Source of the DNA: Escarpia spicata | Lineage: Eukaryota > Annelida > Polychaeta > Sabellida > Siboglinidae | DNA: 64,000 nt | Reading direction: 5' to 3' | Assembly: GCA_963995525.1 (NCBI GenBank) | Contig: OZ023206.1 | Span: 42,701,178-42,765,177, forward strand | In this document: piece by piece, positions 54,440 to 64,000 of the stretch | Layout of the letters: each line of letters begins with the position of its first letter | Numbering within the stretch: the stretch's first letter is position 1 | Position numbers and translations under genes: made by a program | The notes under the pieces: model-generated | Seen by the model: the letters and a program-made list of their open reading frames with translations, nothing else | Databases searched by the model: none | Told to the model about the DNA's origin: nothing

Positions 54440-55091
54440 CACATAACTAGATTAACCACAAATGGGAATGCATGTTACCGTTTTATCTCCGTCACGTAAG
54501 TTACAAGAACATATTACGTAAGTTATAGGTGTGAAAACTCATCCCCATTTGATGTTTTATCTTGTCTAAAGCAGCAGTACATTCAGTACTCACGAGACAA
54601 ACATGTCCCATGTCAAAGTGTTCGAACACAATTTATGCATATCACAGCATAACGGTATTTTAAGTGAACTTTTTTCGGCGGACGGATCCTTAATGTGGTC
54701 TTACCCCAAATAGATGTTTTGCATGTTACAAATCTTCACGAAGGCTAGACTGATATCAAACTACACACATAACTAGATTAACCACAAATGGGAATGCATG
54801 TTACCGTTTTATCTCCGTCACGTAAGTTACAAGAACATATTACGTAAGTTATAGGTGTGAAAACTTATCCCCATTTGATGTTTTATCTTGTCTAAAGCAG
54901 CAGTACATTCAGTACTCACGAGACAAACATGTCCCATGTCAAAGTGTTCGAACACAATTTATGCATATCATAGCATAACGGTATTTTAAGTGAACTTTTT
55001 TCGGCGGACGGACCCTTAATGTGGTCTTACCCCAAATAGATGTTTTGCATGTTACAAATCTTCACGAAGGCTAGACTGATATCAAGGTACA
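54440..55091 (+). repeat. Monomers M168-M169, end of the domain 5 HOR
   Basis: M168 (p190 C, p228 A, p321 A) matches M149 and M156. M169 (p101 T, p206 T, p248 C, p322 G) matches M139, M159 and M164, but the p255 G monomer that should lie between them is absent. A deletion or exchange has removed it. Confidence 0.7.
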
Positions 55092-57046
55092 CACATAACT
55101 AGATTAACCACAAATGGGAATGCATGTTACCGTTTTATCTCCGTCACGTAAGTTACAAGAACATATTACGTAAGTTATAGGTGTGAAAACTCATCCCCAT
55201 TTGATGTTTTATCTTGTCTAAAGCAGCAGTACATTCAGTACTCACGAGACAAACATGTCCCATGTCAAAGTGTTCGAACACAATTTATGCATATCACAGC
55301 ATAACGGTATTTTAATTGAACTTTTTTCGGCGGACGGATCCTTAATGTGGTCTTACCCCAAATAGATGTTTTGCATGTTACAAATCTTCACGAAGGCTAA
55401 ACTGATATCAAGCTACACACATAACTAGATTAACCACAAATGGGAATGCATGTTACCGTTTTATCTCCGTCACGTAAGTTACAAGAACATATTACGTAAG
55501 TTATAGGTGTGAAAACTTATCCCCATTTGATGTTTTATCTTGTCTAAAGCAGCAGTACATTCAGTACTCACGAGACAAACATGTCCCATGTCAAAGTGTT
55601 CGAACACAATTTATGCATATCATAGCATAACGGTATTTTAAGTGAACTTTTTTCGGCGGACGGATCCTTAATGTTGTCTTACCCCAAATAGATGTTTTGC
55701 GTGTTACAAATCTTCACGAAGGCTAGACTGATATCAAGCTACACATATAACTAGATTAACCACAAATGGGAATGCATGTTACCGTTTTATCTCCGTCACG
55801 TAAGTTACAAGAACATATTACGTAAGTTATAGGTGTGAAAACTCATCCCCATTTGATGTTTTATCTTGTCTAAAGCAGCAGTACATTCAGTACTCACGAG
55901 ACAAACATGTCCCATGTCAAAGTGTTCGAACAAAATTTATGCATATCACAGCATAACGGTATTTTAAGTGGACTTTTTTCGGCGGACGGATCCTAAATGT
56001 GGTCTTACCCCAAATATATGTTTTGCATGTTACAAATCTTCACGAAGGCTAGACTGATATCAAGCTACACACATAACTAGATTAACCACAAATGGGAATG
56101 CATGTTACCGTTTTATCTCCGTCACGTAAGTTACAAGAACATATTACGTAAGTTATAGGTGTGAAAACTCATCCCCATTTGATGTTTTATCTTGTCTAAA
56201 GCAGCAGTACATTCAGTACTCACGAGACAAACATGTTCCATGTCAAAGTGTTCGAACAAAATTTATGCATATCACAGCATAACGGTATTTTAAGTGGACT
56301 TTTTTCGGCGGACGGATCCTTAATGTGGTCTTACCCCAAATAGATGTTTTGCATGTTACAAATCTTCACGAAGGCAAGACTGATATCAAGCTACACACAT
56401 AACTAGATTAACCACAAATGGGAATGCATGTTACCGTTTTATCTCCGTCACGTAAGTTACAAGAACATATTACGTAAGTTATAGGTGTGAAAACTCATCC
56501 CCATTTGATGTTTTATCTTGTCTAAAGCAGCAGTACATTCAGTACTCACGAGACAAACATGTCCCATGTCAAAGTGTTCGAACAAAATTTATGCATATCA
56601 GAGCATAACGGTATTTTAAGTGGACTTTTTTCGGCGGACGGATCCTTAATGTGGTCTTACCCCAAATATATGTTTTGCATGTTACAAATCTTCACGAAGG
56701 CTAGACTGATATCAAGCTACACACATAACTAGATTAACCACAAATGGGAATGCATGTTACCGTTTTATCTCCGTCACGTAAGTTACAAGAACATATTACG
56801 TAAGTTATAGGTGTGAAAACTTATCCCCATTTGATGTTTTATCTTGTCTAAAGCAGCAGTACATTCAGTACTCACGAGACAAACATGTCCCATGTCAAAG
56901 TGTTCGAAAAAAATTTATGCATATCACAGCATAACGGTATTTTAAGTGGACTTTTTCGGCGGACGGATCCTTAATGTGGTCTTACCCCAAATAGATGTTT
57001 TGCATGTTACAAATCTTCACGAAGGCTATACTGATATCAAGCTACA
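55092..57046 (+). repeat. Six-monomer HOR copy, M170-M175 (1955 bp)
   Basis: M170 has p225 T (TTAATTGAAC) and p309 A. M171 has p206 T, p257... the change ATGTGGTC to ATGTTGTC (p258 T) and A to G at p284 (TTGCGTGTT). M172 has p274 T and a private T to A at p252. M173 has p168 T and a private T to A at p307. M174 has a private C to G at p206. M175 has p101 T, p188 A, five T at p231 and p309 T. The marks of M170 and M171 recur in the next copy. Confidence 0.85.
56722..57046 (+). repeat. Monomer M175, 325 bp, five T at p231
   Basis: The p231 run has five T, as in M85, but this copy has other marks (p188 A, p309 T), so the loss is independent of the 27-38 kb cases or came by local conversion. Confidence 0.75.
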
Positions 57047-58676
57047 CACATAACTAGATTAACCACAAATGGGAATGCATGTTACCGTTTTATCTCCGTC
57101 ACGTAAGTTACAAGAACATATTACGTAAGTTATAGGTGTGAAAACTCATCCCCATTTGATGTTTTATCTTGTCTAAAGCAGCAGTACATTCAGTACTCAC
57201 GAGACAAACATGTCCCATGTCAAAGTGTTCGAACACAATTTATGCATATCACAGCATAACGGTATTTTAATTGAACTTTTTTCGGCGGACGGATCCTTAA
57301 TGTGGTCTTACCCCAAATAGATGTTTTGCATGTTACAAATCTTCACGAAGGATAAACTGATATCAAGCTACACACATAACTAGATTAACCACAAATGGGA
57401 ATGCATGTTACCGTTTTATCTCCGTCACGTAAGTTACAAGAACATATTACGTAAGTTATAGGTGTGAAAACTTATCCCCATTTGATGTTTTATCTTGTCT
57501 AAAGCAGCAGTACATTCAGTACTCACGAGACAAACATGTCCCATGTCAAAGTGTTCGAACACAATTTATGCATATCATAGCATAACGGTATTTTAAGTGA
57601 ACTTTTTTCGGCGGACGGATCCTTAATGTTGTCTTACCCCAAATAGATGTTTTGCGTGTTACAAATCTTCACGAAGGCTAGACTGATATCAAGCTACACA
57701 TATAACTAGATTAACCACAAATGGGAATGCATGTTACCGTTTTATCTCCGTCACGTAAGTTACAAGAACATATTACGTAAGTTATAGGTGTGAAAACTCA
57801 TCCCCATTTGATGTTTTATCTTGTCTAAAGCAGCAGTACATTCAGTACTCACGAGACAAACATGTCCCATGTCAAAGTGTTCGAACAAAATTTATGCATA
57901 TCACAGCATAACGGTATTTTAAGTGGACTTTTTTCGGCGGACGGATCCTTAATGTGGTCTTACCCCAAATATATGTTTTGCATGTTACAAATCTTCACGA
58001 AGGCTAGACTGATATCAAGCTACACACATAACTAGATTAACCACAAATGGGAATGCATGTTACCGTTTTATCTCCGTCACGTAAGTTACAAGAACATATT
58101 ACGTAAGTTATAGGTGTGAAAACTCATCCCCATTTGATGTTTTATCTTGTCTAAAGCAGCAGTACATTCAGTACTCACGAGACAAACATGTTCCATGTCA
58201 AAGTGTTCGAACAAAATTTATGCATATCACAGCATAACGGTATTTTAAGTGGACTTTTTTCGGCGGACGGATCCTTAATGTGGTCTTACCCCAAATAGAT
58301 GTTTTGCATGTTACAAATCTTCACGAAGGCTAGACTGATATCAAGCTACACACATAACTAGATTAACCACAAATGGGAATGCATGTTACCGTTTTATCTC
58401 CGTCACGTAAGTTACAAGAACATATTACGTAAGTTATAGGTGTGAAAACTCATCCCCATTTGATGTTTTATCTTGTCTAAAGCAGCAGTACATTCAGTAC
58501 TCACGAGACAAACATGTCCCATGTCAAAGTGTTCGAAAAAAAATTATGCATATCACAGCATAACGGTATTTTAAGTGGACTTTCTTCGGCGGACGGATCC
58601 TTAATGTGGTCTTACCCCAAATAGATGTTTTGCATGTTACAAATCTTCACGAAGGCTATACTGATATCAAGCTACA
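57047..58676 (+). repeat. Five-monomer HOR copy, M176-M180 (1630 bp)
   Basis: M176 repeats p225 T and p309 A, with a further C to A change giving AAGGATAAACTG. M177 repeats p258 T and p284 G. M178 (p274 T) and M179 (p168 T) match M172 and M173 without their private changes. M174 and M175 are represented by one copy, M180. Confidence 0.85.
58351..58676 (+). repeat. Hybrid monomer M180 (M174-type left, M175-type right)
   Basis: M180 has p101 C as in M174 but p188 A, p274 G and p309 T as in M175. It has an extra A in place of T at p193 and a private T to C at p234 that breaks the T run (TTTCTTCGG). The exchange lies between p101 and p188 and accounts for the HOR shrinking from six to five monomers. 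Confidence 0.7.
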
Positions 58677-60632
58677 CACATAACTAGATTAACCACAAAT
58701 GGGAATGCATGTTACCGTTTTATCTCCGTCACGTAAGTTACAAGAACATATTACGTAAGTTATAGGTGTGAAAACTCATCCCCATTTGATGTTTTATCTT
58801 GTCTAAAGCAGCAGTACATTCAGTACTCACGAGACAAACATGTCCCATTTCAAAGTGTTCGAACACAATTTATGCATATCACAGCATAACGGTATTTTAA
58901 GTGGACTTTTTTCGGCGGACGGATCCTTAATGTGGTCTTACCCCAAATATATGTTTTGCATGTTACAAATCTTCACGAAGGCTAGACTGATATCAAGGTA
59001 CACACATAACTAGATTAACCACAAATGGGAATGCATGTTACCGTTTTATCTCCGTCACGTAAGTTACAAGAACATATTACGTAAGTTATAGGTGTGAAAA
59101 CTCATCCCCATTTGATGTTTTATCTTGTCTAAAGCAGCAGTACATTCAGTACTCACGAGACAAACATGTCCCATGTCAAAGTGTTCGAACAAAATTTATG
59201 CATATCACAGCATAACGGTATTTTAAGTGGACTTTTTTCGGCGGACGGATCCTTAATGTGGTCTTACCCCAAATAGATGTTTTGCATGTTACAAATCTTC
59301 ACGAAGGCTAGACTGATATCAAGCTACACACATAACTAGATTAACCACAAATGGGAATGCATGTTACCGTTTTATCTCCGTCACGTAAGTTACAAGAACA
59401 TATTACGTAAGTTATAGGTGTGAAAACTCATCCCCATTTGATGTTTTATCTTGTCTAAAGCAGCAGTACATTCAGTACTCACGAGACAAACATGTCCCAT
59501 GTCAAAGTGTTCGAACACAATTTATGCATATCACAGCATAACGGTATTTTAAGTGAACTTTTTTCGGCGGACGGATCCTTAATGTGGTCTTACCCCAAAT
59601 AGATGTTTTGCATGTTACAAATCTTCACGAAGGCTAGACTGATATCAAGCTACACACATAACTAGATTAACCACAAATGGGAATGCATGTTACCGTTTTA
59701 TCTCCGTCACGTAAGTTACAAGAACATATTACGTAAGTTATAGGTGTGAAAACTTATCCCCATTTGATGTTTTATCTTGTCTAAAGCAGCAGTACATTCA
59801 GTACTCACGAGACAAACATGTCCCATGTCAAAGTGTTCGAAAAAAATTTATGCATATCACAGCATAACGGTATTTTAAGTGGACTTTTTTCGGCGGACGG
59901 ATCCTTAATGTGGTCTTACCCCAAATAGATGTTTTGCATGTTACAAATCTTCACGCAGGCTATACTGATATCAAGCTACACACATAACTAGATTAACCAC
60001 AAATGGGAATGCATGTTACCGTTTTATCTCCGTCACGTAAGTTACAAGAACATATTACGTAAGTTATAGGTGTGAAAACTCATCCCCATTTGATGTTTTA
60101 TCTTGTCTAAAGCAGCAGTACATTCAGTACTCACGAGACAAACATGTCCCATTTCAAAGTGTTCGAACACAATTTATGCATATCACAGCATAACGGTATT
60201 TTAAGTGGACTTTTTTCGGCGGACGGATCCTTAATGTGGTCTTACCCCAAATATATGTTTTGCATGTTACAAATCTTCACGAAGGCTAGACTGATATCAA
60301 GGTACACACATAACTAGATTAACCACAAATGGGAATGCATGTTACCGTTTTATCTCCGTCACGTAAGTTACAAGAACATATTACGTAAGTTATAGGTGTG
60401 AAAACTCATCCCCATTTGATGTTTTATCTTGTCTAAAGCAGCAGTACATTCAGTACTCACGAGACAAACATGTCCCATGTCAAAGTGTTCGAACAAAATT
60501 TATGCATATCACAGCATAACGGTATTTTAAGTGGACTTTTTTCGGCGGACGGATCCTTAATGTGGTCTTACCCCAAATAGATGTTTTGCATGTTACAAAT
60601 CTTCACGAAGGCTAGACTGATATCAAGCTACA
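58351..60632 (+). repeat. Four-monomer period, M180-M183 then M184-M186
   Basis: The order p188 A/p309 T; p173 T/p190 C/p274 T/p322 G; plain; p190 C/p228 A occupies M180-M183 (58351-59654). Its first three members recur as M184-M186 (59655-60632), 1304 bp later. The p173 T copies here lack the p87 A of the 26-40 kb type. M184 has a private A to C at p302. Confidence 0.75.
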
Positions 60633-61610
60633 CACATAACTAGATTAACCACAAATGGGAATGCATTTTACCGTTTTATCTCCGTCACGTAAGTTACAAG
60701 AACATATTACGTAAGTTATAGGTGTGAAAACTCATCCCCATTTGATGTTTTATCTTGTCTAAAGCAGCAGTACATTCAGTACTCACGAGACAAACATGTC
60801 CAATGTCAAAGTGTTCGAACACAATTTATGCATATCATAGCATAACGGTATTTTAAGTGAACTTTTTTCGGCGGACGGACCCTTAATGTGGTCTTACCCC
60901 AAATATATGTTTTGCATGTTACAAATCTTCACGAAGGCTAGACTGATATCAAGCTACACACATAACTAGATTAACCACACATGGGAATGCATGTTACCGT
61001 TTTAACTCCGTCACGTAAGTTACAAGAACATATTACGTAAGTTATAGGTGTGAAAACTTATCCCCATTTGATGTTTTATCTTGTCTAAAGCAGCAGTACA
61101 TTCAGTACTCACGAGACAAACATGTCCCATGTCAAAGTGTTCGAACACAATTTATGCATATCATAGCATAACGGTATTTTAAGTGAACTTTTTTCGGCGG
61201 ACGGACCCTTAATGTGGTCTTACCCCAAATAGATGTTTTGCATGTTACAAATCTTCACGAAGGCTAGACTGATATCAAGCTACACACATAACTAGATTAA
61301 TCACAAATGGGAATGCATGTTACCGTTTTTTCTCCGTCACGTATGTTACAAGAACATATTAAGAAAGTTATAGGTCTGAAAACTTATCCCCATTTGATGT
61401 TTTATCTTGTCTAAAGCAGTAGTACATTGAGTACTCACGAGACAAACATGTCCCATGTCAAAGTGTTCGAACAACATTTATGCATATCACAGCATAACGG
61501 TATTTTAAGTGGACTTTTTTCGGCGGACGGATCCTTAATGTGGTCTTACCCCAAATAGAAGTTTTGCATGTTACAAATCTTCACGAAGGCTAGACTGATA
61601 TCAAGCTACA
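60633..61610 (+). repeat. Three divergent monomers in a row, M187-M189
   Basis: M187 has G to T at p35, C to A at p170, and p206 T, p248 C, p274 T. M188 has A to C at p22, T to A at p47, p101 T, p206 T and p248 C. M189 (61285-61610) is the most divergent copy in the window, with about 11 changes: p17, p46, p60, p78, p80, p92, p101, p136, p145, p191 and p276. All three are still 326 bp and in phase. They are less homogenised than their neighbours and may be an older part of the array. Confidence 0.85.
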
Positions 61611-63892
61611 CACATAACTAGATTAACCACAAATGGGAATGCATGTTACCGTTTTATCTCCGTCACGTAAGTTACAAGAACATATTACGTAAGTTATAGG
61701 TGTGAAAACTCATCCCCATTTGATGTTTTATCTTGTCTAAAGCAGCAGTACATTCAGTACTCACGAGACAAACATGTCCCATGTCAAAGTGTTCCAACAC
61801 AATTTATGCATATCACAGCATAACGGTATTTTAAGTGAACTTTTTTCGGCGGACGGATCCTTAATGTGGTCTTACCCCAAATAGATGTTTTGCATGTTAC
61901 AAATCTTCACGAAGGCTAGACTGATATCAAGCTACACACATAACTAGATTAACCACAAATGGGAATGCATGTTACCGTTTTATCTCCGTCACGTAAGTTA
62001 CAAGAACATATTACGTAAGTTATAGGTGTGAAAACTTATCCCCATTTGATGTTTTATCTTGTCTAAAGCAGCAGTACATTCAGTACTCACGAGACAAACA
62101 TGTCCCATGTCAAAGTGTTCGAACAAAATTTATGCATATCACAGCATAACGGTATTTTAAGTGGACTTTTTTCGGCGGACGGATCCTTAATGTGGTCTTA
62201 CCCCAAATAGATGTTTTGCATGTTACAAATCTTCACGAAGGCTATACTGATATCAAGCTACACACATAACTAGATTAACCACAAATGGGAATGCATGTTA
62301 CCGTTTTATCTCCGTCACGTAAGTTACAAGAACATATTACGTAAGTTATAGGTGTGAAAACTCATCCCCATTTGATGTTTTATCTTGTCTAAAGCAGCAG
62401 TACATTCAGTACTCACGAGACAAACATGTCCCATTTCAAAGTGTTCGAACACAATGTATGCATATCACAGCATAACGGTATTTTAAGTGGACTTTTTTCG
62501 GCGGACGGATCCTTAATGTGGTCTTACCCCAAATATATGTTTTGCATGTTACAAATCTTCACGAAGGCTAGACTGATATCAAGGTACACACATAACTAGA
62601 TTAACCACAAATGGGAATGCATGTTACCGTTTTATCTCCGTCACGTAAGTTACAAGAACATATTACGTAAGTTATAGGTGTGAAAACTCATCCCCATTTG
62701 ATGTTTTATCTTGTCTAAAGCAGCAGTACATTCAGTACTCACGAGACAAACATGTCCCATGTCAAAGTGTTCGAACACAATTTATGCATATCACAGCATA
62801 ACGGTATTTTAAGTGAACTTTTTTCGGCGGACGGATCCTTAATGTGGTCTTACCCCAAATAGATGTTTTGCATGTTACAAATCTTCACGAAGGCTAAACT
62901 GATATCAAGCTACACACATAACTAGATTAACCACAAATGGGAATGCATGTTACCGTTTTATCTCCGTCACGTAAGTTACAAGAACATATTACGTAAGTTA
63001 TAGGTGTGAAAACTTATCCCCATTTGATGTTTTATCTTGTCTAAAGCAGCAGTACATTCAGTACTCACGAGACAAACATGTCCCATGTCAAAGTGTTCGA
63101 ACAAAATTTATGCATATCACAGCATAACGGTATTTTAAGTGGACTTTTTTCGGTGGACGGATCCTTAATGTGGTCTTACCCCAAATATATGTTTTGCATG
63201 TTACAAATCTTCACGAAGGCTAGACTGATATCAAGCTACACACATAACTAGATTAACCACAAATGGGAATGCATGTTACCGTTTTATCTCCGTCACGTAA
63301 GTTACAAGAACATATTACGTAAGTTATAGGTGTGAAAACTCATCCCCATTTGATGTTTTATCTTGTCTAAAGCAGCAGTACATTCAGTACTCACGAGACA
63401 AACATGTCCCATGTCAAAGTGTTCGAACAAAATGTATGCATATCACAGCATAACGGTATTTTAAGTGGACTTTTTTCGGCGGACGGATCCTTAATGTGGT
63501 CTTACCCCAAATATATGTTTTGCATGTTAAAAATCTTCACGAAGGCTAGACTGATATCAAGCTACACACATAACTAGATTAACCACAAATGGGAATGCAT
63601 GTTACCGTTTTATCTCCGTCACGTAAGTTACAAGAACATATTACGTAAGTTATAGGTGTGAAAACTTATCCTCATTTGATGTTTTATCTTATCTAAAGCA
63701 GCAGTACATTCAGTACTCACGAGACAAACATGTCCCATGTCAAAGTGTTCGAACAAAATTTATGCATATCACAGCATAACGGTATTTTAAGTGGACTTTT
63801 TTCGGCGGACGGATCCTTAATGTGGTCTTACCCCAAATATATGTTTTGCATGTTACAAATCTTCACGAAGGCTAGACTGATATCAAGCTACA
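61611..63892 (+). repeat. Monomers M190-M196, resembling the 34.2-35.8 kb order
   Basis: M190 has p190 C and p228 A with a private G to C at p185. M191 (p101 T, p309 T), M192 (p173 T, p322 G, p194 G), M193 (p228 A, p309 A), M194 (p101 T, p274 T) and M195 (p274 T, p194 G) give the same order as M106-M110. M194 has a private C to T at p240, M195 C to A at p290. M196 has p101 T, p274 T, and private changes C to T at p105 and G to A at p125. Confidence 0.8.
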
Positions 63893-64000
63893 CACATAAC
63901 TAGATTAACCACAAATGGGAATGCATGTTACCGTTTTATCTCCGTCACGTAAGTTACAAGAACATATTACGTAAGTTATAGGTGTGAAAACTCATCCCCA
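63893..64000 (+). repeat. Partial monomer M197, first 108 bp
   Basis: The window ends within this copy, at p108. It has p70 A, p87 T and p101 C. The array continues beyond the window. Confidence 0.95.

Larger units (their letters stand above)
44660..54765 (+). repeat. Domain 5: HOR of 5-7 monomers, five copies, M138-M168
   Basis: Each copy starts with a monomer carrying p255 G (TTAAGGTGG), p274 T and p321 A: M138, M145, M152, M158, M163. The copies have 7, 7, 6, 5 and 6 monomers. Typical members are p101 T/p206 T/p248 C/p322 G; p206 T with T at p5 of the following unit's CACATAT junction; p274 T; p99 T; and p190 C/p228 A/p321 A. I saw p255 G nowhere else in the window. Confidence 0.9.
1..64000 (+). 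repeat. Satellite DNA array, 326-bp monomer, 196.3 copies
   Basis: The window is filled end to end by a 326-bp unit repeated in direct orientation. The motif CACATAACTAG recurs at 1, 327, 653, 979 and so on to 63893, with every spacing 325, 326 or 327. No other sequence interrupts the array and no copy is inverted. Each unit carries stop codons in its frames, and 326 is not a multiple of three, so a reading frame cannot run through successive units; I regard the array as non-coding. Long uninterrupted arrays of this kind are known from centromeric and pericentromeric heterochromatin, but nothing here proves the chromosomal position. Neither array end lies in the window. The + strand label follows the orientation as given. 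Confidence 0.98.

Noticed and set aside
1..64000. Short open frames repeated in every monomer (for example 36 or 57 codons from p164, 19 codons from p23)
   Set aside because: They are by-products of the repeat. The unit length is not a multiple of three, the frames are short, there is no sign of codon bias, and substitutions fall without regard to codon position.
1..64000. CRISPR array
   Set aside because: The repeats are contiguous 326-bp units with no unique spacers, far longer than CRISPR repeats, and there are no cas genes.
1..64000. Tandem gene cluster such as 5S rRNA, histone or U-snRNA genes
   Set aside because: A repeat of a few hundred bp fits some 5S arrays, but I see no box A/C-like internal promoter, no 5S sequence and no tRNA-like fold in the unit.
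1..64000. Assembly artefact made of one collapsed and repeated unit
   Set aside because: Copies differ at many sites, and the differences are organised into HORs with hybrids. That is expected of true satellite, although individual duplications such as 51180-54439 could still be artefacts.
1..64000. Telomeric or microsatellite repeats, or LTR/terminal inverted repeats at block borders
   Set aside because: I saw no short-motif arrays and no target-site duplications or terminal repeats at any HOR border; all borders are in phase with the monomer.

Overview
The whole window is one uninterrupted head-to-tail satellite DNA array. It holds 196 complete copies of a 326-bp monomer (M1 to M196, positions 1-63892) plus the first 108 bp of copy 197 (63893-64000). 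Every copy lies in the same orientation, and the array runs off both edges. I found no protein gene, RNA gene, transposon, CRISPR array, telomere repeat or unique sequence. Such an array is typical of eukaryotic centromeric, pericentromeric or other heterochromatic DNA. I do not recognise the monomer, so I name no species. The unit is about 38% GC and is not depleted in CpG (11 seen, about 11.5 expected), which weakly favours a genome with little cytosine methylation.

Numbering: p1 is the first base of the unit beginning CACATAACTAG (an arbitrary rotation), and copy n is Mn. Mn starts at 1+326(n-1), minus 1 for n=73-85, minus 2 for 86-90, minus 1 for 91-94, minus 2 for 95-98, minus 1 for 99-102, minus 2 for 103-117, minus 3 for 118-175 and minus 4 for 176-197. 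The corrections come from eight one-base length changes, all in T runs. Copies usually differ from the commonest sequence at only a few positions. About 20 recurrent diagnostic sites define subfamilies: p70, p87, p99, p101, p168, p173, p187-190, p206, p225, p228, p248-250, p255, p274, p308-309 and p321-322.

Layout: (1) 1-18582, mixed monomers with short local duplications and a loose 9-monomer period; (2) 18583-26405, a 6-monomer higher-order repeat (HOR); (3) 26406-39769, four copies of an 8-9-monomer HOR of about 2.6-2.9 kb, with 6 other monomers between the third and fourth; (4) 39770-44659, mixed monomers leading into a 5-6-monomer HOR; (5) 44660-54765, five HOR copies of 7, 7, 6, 5 and 6 monomers, including an apparently identical 1630-bp tandem duplication; (6) 55092-58676, a 6- then 5-monomer HOR; (7) 58351-60632, a 4-monomer period; (8) 60633-61610, the three most divergent copies, then 61611-64000, monomers resembling those near 34.2-35.8 kb.

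The biology visible here is array turnover by unequal exchange and conversion. Blocks of monomers are copied with their private mutations, and hybrid monomers mark the joints where neighbouring copies recombined (M97, M146, M153, M180). Subfamilies are confined to zones of the array.
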